Positions 44,130 to 54,428 are shown, counted from the first letter of the stretch. The stretch: DNA of 64,000 bases from Planktothricoides raciborskii GIHE-MW2 (GCF_040564635.1 NZ_CP159837.1:5257001-5321000), one strand, 5' to 3'. The notes: a model not told the origin generated them from the letters alone. Program-made: numbers and translations.

Positions 44130-45743
44130 ATGACAGATTCCGTATTTGATGCCGAACGTCTCTTGTTTACTCCCGCTATCCCCGATAATCATGCCATTCC
44201 TTTGGTGTATGGGTTTCCCAATGAATATAGTATCGGGATTACCAGCCTGGGTTATCAAATTGTTTGGGCAACTTTTGCCCGTCGCCCAGATATCCAAGTG
44301 AGCCGATTGTTTACCGACGCCTGCGAAACCCTCCCTGTAAACCCCGAACTATTAGGATTTTCTGTATCTTGGGAATTAGATTATGTCAATATTTTGAATC
44401 TCCTAGAATCTTTAGAGATACCGATTCGCGCTGACCAGCGCCAAGAGGGTCATCCTTTGGTGTTTGGGGGTGGGCCTGTGTTGACTGCCAACCCGGAACC
44501 ATTTGCGGATTTTTTTGATGTGATTTTGCTGGGGGATGGAGAAAATCTCCTGGATCAATTTATTGATGCTTATCAACAAGTAAGAAAGCAATCGCGAAAA
44601 ATTCAGTTGCGTCATTTGGCCCAAGTTCCAGGGGTTTATGTTCCCAGTTTGTATGAAGTAAATTATCTCAGTGCCGATGGCGCGATCGCGGAGATCAAAC
44701 CCATTGATGCAGCCATTCCGGCAACAATTGCTAAACAAACTTATCGGGGAAATACCTTATCTGTTTCTGCGGTGGTAACGGAGCGATCTGCTTGGCCGGA
44801 TATTTTTATGGTGGAAGTAGTGCGAAGTTGTCCAGAAATGTGCAGATTTTGTTTAGCCAGCTATCTGACCTTACCTTTTAGAACGGCAAATTTAGAACAA
44901 TCTTTGATTCCAGCCATTGAGCGTGGTTTGCAATTCACCAACCGAATTGGATTACTTGGGGCTTCTGTCACCCAGCATCCTGAATTTAACAGTTTATTGG
45001 CGTATTTAAGGCAGCCAAAATTTGATCTGGTGCGCTTAAGTATTGCCTCAGTTAGAACGAATACTGTCACCGAAGATTTAGCCAAAATTCTGGCTAGTCG
45101 GGGGACGCGATCGCTCACCATTGCCGTAGAAAGTGGGTCAGAACGGCTGCGTCAAATTATTAATAAAAAATTGGAACAGCCGGAAATTATCCAAGCAGCG
45201 GTGAATGCGAAAGCCGGTGGATTAGCGGGTTTAAAACTTTACGGTATGGTGGGAATTCCGGGGGAAGAACCAGAAGATTTAGAAGAGACAATCGCCATGA
45301 TGAAAGCTTTAAAAAAAGCCGCACCCGGTTTACGTTTAACCTTTGGATGTAGTACCTTTGTGCCGAAATCTCATACCCCATTTCAGTGGTTTGGGGTCAA
45401 CCGTCAAGGGGAAAAGCGGTTAAACAAATTTAAAAAAGAATTCGGACGCATTGGCATAGATTATCGGCCAGAAAGTTATAATTGGTCTGTGATTCAAACC
45501 TTAATTTCCAGAGGAGATCGCCGTCTTTCAGCCTTACTAGAATTAGTTCGCCACTACGGGGACTCTCTAGGCAGTTATCGCCGAGCCTTTAAAGAACTGC
45601 GCGGACAACTCCCAGAATTAGATTTTTATGTCTATGAAGATTGGTCAACCGAAGCCATTTTACCTTGGCATCATATTCAAGGGCCATTACCCTTGTCCAC
45701 CTTAAAAAAACACTTAGCCGACGCTCAAGCTTATATGAATTAG
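44130..45743 (+). CDS. B12-binding-domain radical SAM protein
   Basis: This 537-residue iron-sulfur protein has an N-terminal cobalamin-binding-like Rossmann part (about 20-150: IPLVYGFPNEYSIGITSLGYQ, LLGFSVSWELDYVNIL, VFGGGPVLTANPEPF). A radical SAM core follows with CPEMCRFC, the 4Fe-4S ligands in CxxxCxxC spacing, then LTIAVESGSERLRQIINK and YGMVGIPGEE. The C-terminal part (about 450-537) is not assigned. The substrate is unknown; family members carry out methylations or other radical modifications of tRNA, peptides or cofactors. The first 20 residues do not look like a signal. Confidence 0.9.
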   Translation: MTDSVFDAERLLFTPAIPDNHAIPLVYGFPNEYSIGITSLGYQIVWATFARRPDIQVSRLFTDACETLPVNPELLGFSVSWELDYVNILNLLESLEIPIRADQRQEGHPLVFGGGPVLTANPEPFADFFDVILLGDGENLLDQFIDAYQQVRKQSRKIQLRHLAQVPGVYVPSLYEVNYLSADGAIAEIKPIDAAIPATIAKQTYRGNTLSVSAVVTERSAWPDIFMVEVVRSCPEMCRFCLASYLTLPFRTANLEQSLIPAIERGLQFTNRIGLLGASVTQHPEFNSLLAYLRQPKFDLVRLSIASVRTNTVTEDLAKILASRGTRSLTIAVESGSERLRQIINKKLEQPEIIQAAVNAKAGGLAGLKLYGMVGIPGEEPEDLEETIAMMKALKKAAPGLRLTFGCSTFVPKSHTPFQWFGVNRQGEKRLNKFKKEFGRIGIDYRPESYNWSVIQTLISRGDRRLSALLELVRHYGDSLGSYRRAFKELRGQLPELDFYVYEDWSTEAILPWHHIQGPLPLSTLKKHLADAQAYMN

Positions 45744-45805
45744 TCCCGCTTTTGATCGGTTTTGATAACGATTAATTTTTGAGGAGTAAATAAATCATCG
45801 TCATC

Positions 45806-45994
45806 ATGGAAAATACCGCAGAATATTATTGTGCTTATTGTGGAGAGACTAATCTAACTTTTGTCGATATTAGTGCGGGGTTTTATCAGTCTTATGTAGA
45901 AGATTGCCAAGTCTGTTGTCAACCAAATGTATTATATATTCAAATTCATGAAGAAACCCTAGATATTGAAATCAGCAGTGACCCTGAAAGTTGA
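45806..45994 (+). CDS. CPxCG-type Cys-rich small protein
   Basis: This 62-residue protein has two CxxC-type pairs (CAYCG near residue 9 and CQVCCQPN near 35) separated by a Val/Asp-rich core, and an acidic tail. It matches the small bacterial CPXCG-motif family (treble-clef-like zinc ribbon), function unknown. GAGGAG upstream is rather far from the ATG. Possibly in one transcript with the radical SAM gene 62 bases earlier. Confidence 0.8.
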   Translation: MENTAEYYCAYCGETNLTFVDISAGFYQSYVEDCQVCCQPNVLYIQIHEETLDIEISSDPES

Positions 45995-46036
45995 CATATT
46001 GAATGGGATCATCTCAGAAAGATCCAATGCATAGGG

Positions 46037-46066
46037 AATAGATGCATAGATGCATAGATGCATAGA
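46037..46066. repeat. 8-bp tandem repeat
   Basis: ATGCATAG-type units repeat about three and a half times just after the Cys-rich protein gene. The first ATG of the longer SRPBCC frame lies in this repeat, which is a reason to prefer a later start. Confidence 0.75.
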
Positions 46067-46165
46067 AAAGTCACTATTTTCTCTATAATCTATCCTAATA
46101 GCCTCTATCCTCTCTTCCCCCGCTTCCTTTATCACGAAATCAAGCCCCTATATCAATCACAAAAT

Positions 46166-46633
46166 ATGCCAAAATTTTCCTATAGTTCTCTAATTAATGC
46201 CCCCGTAGAAACCGTCTGGAAGTTTCACGAACAACCAGATATTTTGCAAAAACTCACTCCTCCGTGGCAACCTGTTAAAATTGTGCGTCGAGAGGGAGGT
46301 TTAGATGTGGGGGCAATTTCTGAATTTTTAATTTTTATTGGACCGATTCCCGTGCGTTGGATTGCCCGTCATACTGCTTGTGAAAAAAATCGCTTATTTA
46401 TTGATGAACAAGCCTCTGGGCCAATGGAAAATTGGACTCATCGCCATGAATTTGTGCCTGAGAATGGTCAAACCAGACTGACGGATTCGATTGATTTTTC
46501 TGTACCGGGGGGTTGGTTGGTCAATATTCTTTTAGGGGGGTTTATTTGCGATCGCTTACAAGATATGTTTCGCTATCGCCATCAGGTGACAAAAAAAGAA
46601 TGTGAATCTGGAGTTGGTCATGCTGAATCTTAA
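46166..46633 (+). CDS. SRPBCC (START-like/cyclase) family protein
   Basis: The 155-residue protein has the helix-grip fold pattern of SRPBCC lipid or aromatic-ligand binding proteins: SSLINAPVETVWKFHEQPDILQKLTPPW at the start, GAISEFLIFIGPIPVRWIARH in the middle, and GGWLVNILLGGFICDRLQDMFRYRHQV at the end. Ligand unknown. The open frame extends upstream to 46058, but the extra 36 residues start in an 8-bp repeat and are unlike the family, so I place the start at 46166 (MPKFSYSS). Confidence 0.85.
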   Translation: MPKFSYSSLINAPVETVWKFHEQPDILQKLTPPWQPVKIVRREGGLDVGAISEFLIFIGPIPVRWIARHTACEKNRLFIDEQASGPMENWTHRHEFVPENGQTRLTDSIDFSVPGGWLVNILLGGFICDRLQDMFRYRHQVTKKECESGVGHAES

Positions 46634-46766
46634 TGGTAAAGAACAGAGAGAAGCACATGGTAATACCGTTTTTAATTAAAATAGGCGGGGGTTCTCGCAA
46701 GGGTGGACTCCCGTAAGCTTCCAAGTCTTCCATTTAGTCCTTCCTTTTTAAAGGACTTGCGCTATT

Positions 46767-46790
46767 AGCCAGGGACTTAAGTCCCTGGCT
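46767..46790 (-). terminator. 24-bp perfect palindrome at the end of the CheA gene
   Basis: AGCCAGGGACTT and its complement form a perfect 24-bp palindrome, 24 bases past the CheA stop on the minus strand. It could form a hairpin, or could be the end of a lost transposon. A smaller AGTCCTT / AAGGACT inverted repeat lies next to it (46735-46757). Confidence 0.5.
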
Positions 46791-46813
46791 GTTAAGACAG
46801 ACCAAGCAATTGA

Positions 46814-49800
46814 CTAGACCTCAGTCTTGGAAAGGACTAAAACCTCTCCTTTGAGCATTCGGGAAGCGGCGTCTAAAAGGGCTTCTTCTAGATAGGGCTT
46901 AGTGAAATAACCCCGTGCGCCCATATCGATCGCCATCTGCATATGTTTTTTCGCCCCACGAGAAGTCAGCATGGCCATTGGCAGGTGAGAAAGTTGGGGA
47001 TCTTTTTGCAAACGAGAAAGCAGTTCCAAACCATCCATGCGAGGCATTTCGATATCGCAGAAGACAATATCGCAAGGCAAACCCGATTTGAGTTTTTCCC
47101 AAGCTTCTTGACCATCTCGCGATTGTTCTACCCGATACCCAGCTTTATTAAAGGTCATGGATAAAAGCTCTCTCACTGTAATCGAATCATCCACAATCAA
47201 TACAGTGGGCTGTTCTTTTTCAACGGTTTCTTCGGGAATGATCCGATCTTCCCAGATCGTACTGGCTTTATCGGTGATGCGTCCGGCGGCTAGGTCAATG
47301 AGCTCAAGGACATCGGCGATCGCCACAATTCGACCATCCCCCATCACCGTAGCCCCAGCAACACCGACCGGCTTGGGAACAGGGCCTTCTAACTGCTTAA
47401 TCACGATTTCCTGTTCGCCCAATACCTGATCGACCTGCAACGCCAAATAATTGCCAGCACTACGCAGCACCACCACAGAAATAATATCCTCTTCGGCATT
47501 GCCACCAAAGACACTGCCTCGTCCCATATGGCGATGGTAAACCAGAAGTTCGCGCATAGGTCGGAACGGCAACATGGTATCTCGCCAAGGAATAAAAGTT
47601 TCCTCTCGATCGTCTTTAGAGACTGTTTGAATCTTATCGCGGGGAACATCGAGCATATCTTCAACCCCATCCATCGGAAAAGCAATTCGGGCGCGATCGC
47701 TGATACAAATCAGCGCCTTAGAAATACTAAAAGCCAGAGGCACACGAATACTGAAACTCGTTCCTTTGCCCAGGGTAGAATCAGTATTCACCACGCCGCG
47801 AATCGAGCTTAAATTCGTCCGCACCACATCCAACCCTACACCCCGACCCGCCAAATCATCGGCTTGATCCTTGGTACTAAATCCAGCCGCGAACAACAGA
47901 TCGTAAACTTCTAAGCGGCTTAATGTTTTCGCCTCCGCTGGCGTAATTAATCCTTTATCCAAAGCTTTTGCTTTTACCCGTTCCGCATCAATCCCGGCAC
48001 CGTCATCAGACACAGAAATCACCGTTTGGTTGCCTTGGTGGAAGGCACGAACCGTAATCCGGCCTGTGGGAGGTTTACCTTTTCTTTGCCGTTCTTCGGG
48101 CAATTCAATCCCGTGAGCCAAAGCATTATTAACCAAGTGGGTCATCGGGTCATTGAGACTCTCAAGAATCATCTTATCGATCAAAGTTTCCGCACCTTCT
48201 ACCACCAACTCCACTTGCTTACCAAATTTAATCGAGTTGTTGCGTACCCCCAAAGGTAGGCGATCGGTAATCTGAGCAAACGGCACCATGCGAGAGCGAT
48301 TAATTCCTTCTTGAAGCTTATTAGTAATTTGCCGTAGCTGACGGGTTACTTGGTCAGTTTCATCCACCAAAAATTCAATATCGGAAGCGGACTCACGAAC
48401 CCGGACAATCAACTCTAAAATTTCTTGAGCCAGAATATGAAACGGAGTAAACTTGTCCATTTCAAAAACACTCAAATCGTGTCCAGTGGAATGAGCGATT
48501 TGTAAGCTCCCGTCGGGCATAAAATGATTTTTGCGACTACTCAGCAAAGCAATTTCCAACAGCACCCGCTCATAAAGGTCTTGCATTCGTTGACCCACAT
48601 CCGTCAGATTTTGCACCTGATGTAACAGGTTATCCAAAAACTGTCGCATCCGTTCCTGGTCTTGCTCAAGGGTATTTCGGTTGACCACCAATTCCCCAAT
48701 TAAATTGCCCAGATTGTCCAATTGCTTCACGGGAACCCGCATCGTTTCATAGGTCATGCCACCCCGGGTTTTCTTCGCCGTCGAATCACTGTGGGTCTTA
48801 AAGGTTTGTGTTGACTTCTCTCTGGAACTTTCGCTACCTTTAATTGGCTCGGTTTGAGCAGGCTTTAATCGGTCTGATTTTTGTGGTGCTAAAAACTCTT
48901 GTAATTCTGTCAACCAAAGCGGTTCAGAATTCTGGATGACTTTTTGATTTAAAAATGCTTCGAGTTCATTAAAGTCAACCTTTAAAGCCGTAGGTGATAG
49001 ATCTAAAATTTTCTCTAATGCACTAAAATTGACGCTGGAAGATGAAGATGGAGCAAATTTTTGAGCCAACAAACTTTCGAGAACACTAAATTCATCTTCT
49101 GGGTTTGAGACATTAGATGAAGCATCGGCAGAAATTGCTCCTGCATCTAATTCATCGAAAATATCTACAGATTCAGGACTTAATAAATCATCGAATAATT
49201 CGGAATTATTTGCCGAAGATAATTCGTTTAATTCGCTTAATTCGCGTTCCAACAGGGAATTTAAATCGGCAGAATACTGGTCGGTATTTGTTAATAATTT
49301 CGTAACAAATTCGTTGCCGAAGTTTAAATCATTGAGTCCTAAATCATCTAATTCCTCTGTTTCCTCCTCCATTTCCTCAAAATTCAGTGATGAATTTGCG
49401 GAAACAAAAGCTGCATCATTAAACAGATTATCCAAATCAGAAAAGTCTACGGTAGCTTTTCTCTTTTCTGGGGTTTCGACAGAATCGAAATTTAGCTTGG
49501 GTTCATCTTCCTGGGTGTCTAGGGAATTATGCTCTAAATCTAAATCATCTAAGGAGACTTCATGGTCTGAAAAAATATCGGCAAAATCCTCGGAAATTGT
49601 TACAGCTTTTGGAGCGGATATCTCTTCAACATTTTTCTCACTTTCTAACAAATCTCCAAATAAATCTTCTAAGGATTCTGTAGCTGAAGCCATCGATGCC
49701 TTGCGGCGATCGCTTTCCAGACTTAATCCAGATTCATTTTCATCGGCGATCGAAAATAATTCATCATAACTCAAATCATCGTCCAAGTTAGTCGATGAAT

Positions 49801-51685
49801 CCGTCATCGGATTCAAATCAGCCTTATTAATACCGCCGACGCCGATTTCATCGGTGTCTAAGTCAACGAGTTCAGTCAATAAGCTCAAATCTAAATCATC
49901 TTCCGAGAGATCCGGAGTATCCTGAATATAAGTGCTTTCGCTCATGGTCAGCGAACTTAAATTAGAAGAACTGTTATAACCCGAATCCTGATTCATTTCT
50001 GAGAAGAAAACTTCATCGTCTCCATCCCAGATGATCTCTAGGTTTTCTGCCGCTGATTTAGAGCCTATATTTTCAATTTCATTTTCCCAATGTATGTCTA
50101 ATTCTTCATCAGAAGCTTCATCAAATAAACTATTTAAATCCTCAAATTGTGAAACAGATGATGATGATTTGGCATCAGAAGCATCATTTAAGTCATCAAT
50201 TTCAAAGATGTCTTCAAAAGAATTATCAGACTGATCGGCGATATTTTTTTGTGACTTTATTCCTGAATCCGCTTCATTTTCATTAATAAAAACCAGTTCA
50301 TCAAAGAAATCATCATCATTTTCTGCTTCTAATGATTGGGCATAATTAGGCGAATTAGTTGATCTACTTTCCGGCAAATCTGACTCAGCAAAATCCAATA
50401 ATAAATCAGAAAAATCTTCCTCATTATTCTTGTCCGAGTTACTTTCTGAATTTGCTAAATTTTCTCTTGGTAAAATTTGCTCTGCTTCCGCAAATAATTC
50501 TTCATTCCATCCAGCGATTTCTTCACCGTCAAATAAATCTTTTAACGTATTCAGTTCGTCCATGCCTACTTCTGGTCCTTTGAGTTTTTCCTGTCCCGAA
50601 TGTTTATAGGTAGTTTTGCCCGTATTACTACTTGGCAAAGAAATCACTTTAGACGGATTTTTAGGGGCAGCGGAAGTTGAGTCGGATGATAAACTTTTTA
50701 TGGATTCTAGTTGTGAAATCAACCAGTTATTGGGTGAATCGGGGGAATTAGGGGTCATTGTTATAAATGTTTCTGAGTTTAGGTTAGTGGTATTTTTATC
50801 AATGGAAGTATTTTCTGCTACTACGGGCGGCAACAACAATTTTAGCTCTTGGCTCGGTTGAATTTCCGTTGACTTGCCGGTAAGTACGAGTTGCCGAGCC
50901 TGTTTAATTTCTTTAAGAATGACTGGAGCCAGAGCATGATATGTTTTGTGAGTGTTTTGGCAGGTGAGAGTCACGATTTGAATCAGTTCACTCCACTCTC
51001 GAAGTTCAAACGTTTCACCCGCTTGGAGTAAGTTACGGCAAATTTCGCCTAAATGTTGTCGGCTAGACGCTGTATCTGGTTGTTTAAAAGTTTCTAGCAT
51101 AAGTTGCAACAACTTAGGCACATCACTTTTAAAAATTAATTGGAGTGCGCTATCTTCTAAGAGTGTTGGTTGATTCATCGGTGCAGGCTGAATCATCGAG
51201 TCCAAGGGTGCGGCTCGGTTAGCGGGTCTGGCTTGAGATCCATGAACCGGAGTAAACACCCGTGGTTTTTCGTTCAGGCTGTTTAAGTGGCCCATCAGTT
51301 CTTTAATCGTTGGTTCAGCTTTGGCTGTGATTTCAGCGGCATCTTGTTCCGTTAATCCTTGACCACTGGTGAACTGAGCAAATAATCGTTTTAGGGAATC
51401 AAAAGTCGATAAAAGTAAAGATTCTAGAGTTTGATCGATGTCAATGGGAACTTCTTTGAGGACTTTAAAACTATCCTCAAGTGCATGGGCTATTTGTTGA
51501 ATGCTATTGATACCAAGCATTGCCGCTCCCCCTTTAATGGAGTGAGCCGCTCGAAAAGCTTCGCCGATCTTGTCTGGATCTGCGACCGTCATGGTCAGAT
51601 GAAGTAAGCTTTGATCTATGGTATTGAGGTGTTCTTTCGTTTCCTCAATAAAGTAGCCCATGATTTTGTTCTGTTCCGACGACAT
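46814..51685 (-). CDS. CheA-type hybrid histidine kinase with receiver domain (PilL-like)
   Basis: Chemotaxis/pilus-motility kinase of 1623 residues. HPt domain at the start: His48 in FRAAHSIKGGAAMLG. Residues about 380-960 form an acidic, Asp/Ser-rich linker of low complexity. A CheA dimerisation helix pair follows (from about 975), then HATPase (about 1130-1290: HLVNNALAHGIE, GAGIDAERVKA, GRGVGLDVVRT), a CheW-like domain (about 1340-1470) and a C-terminal receiver (about 1490-1615: LIVDDSITVREL, phospho-Asp in FCDIEMPRMDG, LTSRG, KPY). In other cyanobacteria it is the last gene of an operon with PatA, CheY, CheW and MCP homologues. Those are absent: only transposons and introns lie upstream, starting about 30 bases from the ATG. 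No strong Shine-Dalgarno is seen. Confidence 0.93.
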   Translation of the reverse strand: MSSEQNKIMGYFIEETKEHLNTIDQSLLHLTMTVADPDKIGEAFRAAHSIKGGAAMLGINSIQQIAHALEDSFKVLKEVPIDIDQTLESLLLSTFDSLKRLFAQFTSGQGLTEQDAAEITAKAEPTIKELMGHLNSLNEKPRVFTPVHGSQARPANRAAPLDSMIQPAPMNQPTLLEDSALQLIFKSDVPKLLQLMLETFKQPDTASSRQHLGEICRNLLQAGETFELREWSELIQIVTLTCQNTHKTYHALAPVILKEIKQARQLVLTGKSTEIQPSQELKLLLPPVVAENTSIDKNTTNLNSETFITMTPNSPDSPNNWLISQLESIKSLSSDSTSAAPKNPSKVISLPSSNTGKTTYKHSGQEKLKGPEVGMDELNTLKDLFDGEEIAGWNEELFAEAEQILPRENLANSESNSDKNNEEDFSDLLLDFAESDLPESRSTNSPNYAQSLEAENDDDFFDELVFINENEADSGIKSQKNIADQSDNSFEDIFEIDDLNDASDAKSSSSVSQFEDLNSLFDEASDEELDIHWENEIENIGSKSAAENLEIIWDGDDEVFFSEMNQDSGYNSSSNLSSLTMSESTYIQDTPDLSEDDLDLSLLTELVDLDTDEIGVGGINKADLNPMTDSSTNLDDDLSYDELFSIADENESGLSLESDRRKASMASATESLEDLFGDLLESEKNVEEISAPKAVTISEDFADIFSDHEVSLDDLDLEHNSLDTQEDEPKLNFDSVETPEKRKATVDFSDLDNLFNDAAFVSANSSLNFEEMEEETEELDDLGLNDLNFGNEFVTKLLTNTDQYSADLNSLLERELSELNELSSANNSELFDDLLSPESVDIFDELDAGAISADASSNVSNPEDEFSVLESLLAQKFAPSSSSSVNFSALEKILDLSPTALKVDFNELEAFLNQKVIQNSEPLWLTELQEFLAPQKSDRLKPAQTEPIKGSESSREKSTQTFKTHSDSTAKKTRGGMTYETMRVPVKQLDNLGNLIGELVVNRNTLEQDQERMRQFLDNLLHQVQNLTDVGQRMQDLYERVLLEIALLSSRKNHFMPDGSLQIAHSTGHDLSVFEMDKFTPFHILAQEILELIVRVRESASDIEFLVDETDQVTRQLRQITNKLQEGINRSRMVPFAQITDRLPLGVRNNSIKFGKQVELVVEGAETLIDKMILESLNDPMTHLVNNALAHGIELPEERQRKGKPPTGRITVRAFHQGNQTVISVSDDGAGIDAERVKAKALDKGLITPAEAKTLSRLEVYDLLFAAGFSTKDQADDLAGRGVGLDVVRTNLSSIRGVVNTDSTLGKGTSFSIRVPLAFSISKALICISDRARIAFPMDGVEDMLDVPRDKIQTVSKDDREETFIPWRDTMLPFRPMRELLVYHRHMGRGSVFGGNAEEDIISVVVLRSAGNYLALQVDQVLGEQEIVIKQLEGPVPKPVGVAGATVMGDGRIVAIADVLELIDLAAGRITDKASTIWEDRIIPEETVEKEQPTVLIVDDSITVRELLSMTFNKAGYRVEQSRDGQEAWEKLKSGLPCDIVFCDIEMPRMDGLELLSRLQKDPQLSHLPMAMLTSRGAKKHMQMAIDMGARGYFTKPYLEEALLDAASRMLKGEVLVLSKTEV

Positions 51686-51713
51686 GGCTTATACCATTTC
51701 TATGTGTGAGTGA

Positions 51714-52547
51714 GGTTTCAAAAGTCGGCAAAAAGATTAATTTGTAATTTTTTACCAAAAAAGATGCTGATTTGTTATGTAAATCCTTAATTAAGTTTTG
51801 GATTTTGCCACGAATCCTGGTCGCTGCTTTACGCATTTGATAACGTTGACGCTTGTGGTCAGATCTAGCAATTTTACTCATTAGATTGTCAAGATGCGTA
51901 CAGAGTCGATTGATTCTGCCGATGTCGTTCTTACCAATCTCTAAAATCGTTGACCCATCATAGCCCGTTAAAAAACTGCGAACTCCTGGATCTAAAGCAA
52001 TCACTCCCGTCTGGGAAGTTTCCGTAGGTTCTCGATATTCAGGAAAAACTCCAAACCATAAGCCTTTCTGATAAAGAAGTTGAGTTCCATAACGGCATTG
52101 CTGTGGGATTTTTTCGGCTGATTTGAACTCAAGTCCTTTAGTTGCCTGACAATACCAAGTCCCGTTCTTGAAATTACCTACCTTGAATTTAATCACTTGA
52201 TCAAAAGCGCGACAAGACTTAAAAGAGGCATTCCCGATATTGGCTTTGGCTTGTTTATGAGCATCTACGGCGTCTGCTACAGCTTCTTGTAACTGGTGAC
52301 CCGGCAATTCTTTGACCCAATCAGGACGATTTTCCTCGCGAGCTAAAGCTTGTAATGAGAACGCTGATAAGTTGGGTTTATTTCTCAGGTAAGCAATCGT
52401 CCAGTTATAAATCCAGCGATAAGCAGCTAACCATTTTTTCCACAATTGATGAAGTTTTTTACAGGGATATATTCGGATTCTCTTGACGGCATTCTGAGTC
52501 CGTTTCGTCGTTGAGTTTCTGGCTTTTTTCTTGAAGCACTTTTTCAA
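51714..52547 (-). pseudogene. tnpB: IS607 tnpB, 3'-truncated
   Basis: RNA-guided nuclease gene of the same IS607 unit as the recombinase gene at 52459-53085, overlapping it by about 90 bases. From a TTG at 52547 it reads KKCFKKKARNSTTKRTQ, then WLAAYRWIYNWTIAYLR, GVIALDPGVRSFLTGY with the RuvC-I Asp, and LIKDLHNKSASFLV...PTFETS. There the homology stops, and the next codons run into the upstream region of the CheA gene. The RuvC-II and RuvC-III residues, the element's right end and the guide-RNA region are lost. It must be inactive as a nuclease. Confidence 0.85.
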
Positions 52548-53085
52548 CTTGTTTTTTGTATTTTCGCAGTCCGTATAGCCTTGCAGAAAAGCAATGGAGG
52601 ATGGACAGGATATCTTCAACGAGTTCTCTTTCTGGAGAGAGATTACGTTGATTAAGAACCACGAGTTTGCATCCAGCTTGGTCGCATAACCACTCAATAA
52701 GCGGGAATCCAAATCGGACGATTCTATCGGGGTAAGCGCAGACAAGGCATCCGACATCAGCCCGGTAGATTCGCTCCAAAATGGCGATAAGTTTTTTCCG
52801 CTTAAAATTGAGTCCGGAGCCAATTTCTTGAACAATTTCAGATGACGGATATGCGTGGCGCAAAAATTCAACTTGTCTAGACAAGTCATCTCGCTGGGAA
52901 TAACTAGAGACTCTTGCATAGCAAATAGTTGGTTTCGCGTCCTGCTCGTACTCAACAATTGCAAATCGGCGCTGCCCCCCTGGGGTTCGGATGGACTTGA
53001 TTTTTCCTTGTTTGTCCCATCGCCGCAATGTACTAATGGCAACTCCAAGAGATTCAGATGCTTCTCTGGGCGTAACATATTTCAT
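52459..53085 (-). CDS. tnpA: IS607-family serine recombinase TnpA
   Basis: This 208-residue site-specific serine recombinase has an N-terminal MerR-like helix-turn-helix (TPREASESLGVAISTLRRWDKQGKI) and a resolvase catalytic domain with the active-site Ser in YARVSSYSQRDDLSRQ. Later motifs are VCAYPDRIVRFGFPLIEWL and ELVEDILSILHCFSARLYGLRKYKK. Full length and in one frame, so it looks intact. It mobilises IS607 elements by a circular intermediate; the element's right end is missing here, so it is probably stranded. Confidence 0.92.
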   Translation of the reverse strand: MKYVTPREASESLGVAISTLRRWDKQGKIKSIRTPGGQRRFAIVEYEQDAKPTICYARVSSYSQRDDLSRQVEFLRHAYPSSEIVQEIGSGLNFKRKKLIAILERIYRADVGCLVCAYPDRIVRFGFPLIEWLCDQAGCKLVVLNQRNLSPERELVEDILSILHCFSARLYGLRKYKKQVEKVLQEKSQKLNDETDSECRQENPNISL

Positions 53086-53565
53086 CGGCCTAAAAAATTA
53101 CTCGTTGCTGTCATTCTAGCACTAGATGACAAAATATGATAAGGTTTAGTAATATTTTTTTTAACCTCCTGTGCCTTCTATGCAATTCAGGGTCGTTGCT
53201 GGTCTTGATGGCCGGTTTTGACTGGCCGATCGCTCATCGAAACCGAGAAATTGGAGATTGATGGACTAGATCCGTGACGAGACTCTCAAGATATCTCGAC
53301 AAACAGATTGAGTTGCAAAAATTGTGAAATAGAGGCACCCATCGGTATGCACGATATCTTGGACTAATTGCCAGAGGTGCGATGGAACGGCGCTAATAGA
53401 CTAGAGTCATAGCCAGCCAACACCCTGAAGCTTTCAGCACTTATCAGGACTTACGCTGTCTCGCTTGATTAATAGGCGATCGATGGCCGTTGATCGGCAA
53501 TGATCACCGGACAGATAGGGTTCATACGCAAGTCGGATATGGGATTGAATTCAAAAGCCAACCAG
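53086..53565. other. Spacer between IS607 and the IS5-type element
   Basis: No gene recognised in 480 bases. It may include the IS607 left end (up to about 53160) and old host sequence. A fragment AGGACTTACGC (near 53448) matches the end of the MITE-like element at 27251. Confidence 0.4.
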
Positions 53566-54428
53566 CTAGGGCGTGTCATCAATTAAGCCAAATGACAGAA
53601 GCGATGAGATAAATTGCTCCTAAAAAATTACGAGCAGTCTTATCATAACGAGTTGCAATCGCTCTATATTGCTTCAGACGGGCAAAAAAGTTCTCAATTA
53701 AATGACGGGCTTTATAAAGCTCTTTGTCATATGGGTAAGAGACTGTGCGATTCCCTTTTGAGGGAATCACCGCCTCACATTTTTTGGCGGAAGATATCGC
53801 TTTCGAACTCGCTCATCTGCATCATATGCTTTGTCTGCTAAAACTGCCTCCGCTTCTATCTCTGGTAACAAGACATCCGCTCCCTCTAAGTCATGGGCTT
53901 GCCCCGCAGTTAAATGAAATCCGGTCGGATTCCCCAGTGGATCACAAGTGGCATGAATCTTAGTGCTCAACCCCCCTTTGCTACGTCCAATGGCTTGGTC
54001 TTCTCCCCCTTTTTTTCCGCCCCGGCACTGTGTTGATGGGCTCGCACAATCGTACTATCAATCATGGCATATTCATCATCCGCATCTTCTGCCAGTAACT
54101 CGAAGATATTCTCCCACACCCCAGAACGACACCAACGACTAAATCGAGTGTGAATCACCCTAAAATCACCAAATCTGTCGGGTAAATCACGCCAAGGAAT
54201 ACCGGCACGATAGCGATAGAGAACTGCTTCAACAAAGAGACGATTATCTTTGGCCGTAACTCCGACATGTCCTTTTCTGCCCGGAAGCAGAGGCTCAATT
54301 TTTTCCCATTGGTCGTCTCTGAGAGCGTAACGGCGCATAATTCACCTGATGATCTAAAAAGTTTTCTGCTTCTACCTCTGCATTTCTCCTGCTTTTTGTC
54401 AAGTCTTCCAATTGATGACACGCCCTAG
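53566..54428 (-). mobile_element. IS5-family element with perfect terminal inverted repeats
   Basis: Bounded by CTAGGGCGTGTCATCAATT (53566-53584) and its exact complement (54410-54428). The outer CTAG on both sides is probably the duplicated target. The transposase is coded on the minus strand in two parts expected to join by a -1 frameshift, and a further mutation breaks the second part. Confidence 0.88.
53579..54338 (-). pseudogene. IS5-family transposase, two-frame gene with extra frameshift
   Basis: The first frame (53967-54338, 123 codons) holds the N-terminal IS5 domain (RRYALRDDQWEKIEPLLPG, PWRDLPDRFGDF) and the first catalytic Asp in AMIDSTIVRAHQH. A slippery A-AAA-AAG run at about 54017-54023 would allow a -1 shift into the frame carrying DQAIGRSKGGLSTKIHA and the second Asp in LADKAYDAD. 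Near 53787 a one-base loss shifts out again; the expected residues KKCEAVIPSKGNR continue in a third frame to 53579 with the Glu region HLIENFFARLKQ and RYDKTARNFL. The first shift is probably programmed and the second inactivating. Confidence 0.85.

Noticed and set aside
46767-46790. Palindrome as a mark of an IS200/IS605 end
   Set aside because: Such hairpins do occur at these elements, but no transposase or second end is nearby; a terminator for CheA is simpler.
47157-50861. Several plus-strand open frames inside the CheA gene
   Set aside because: Antisense shadows of a strongly supported 1623-codon gene; no domains or start signals.
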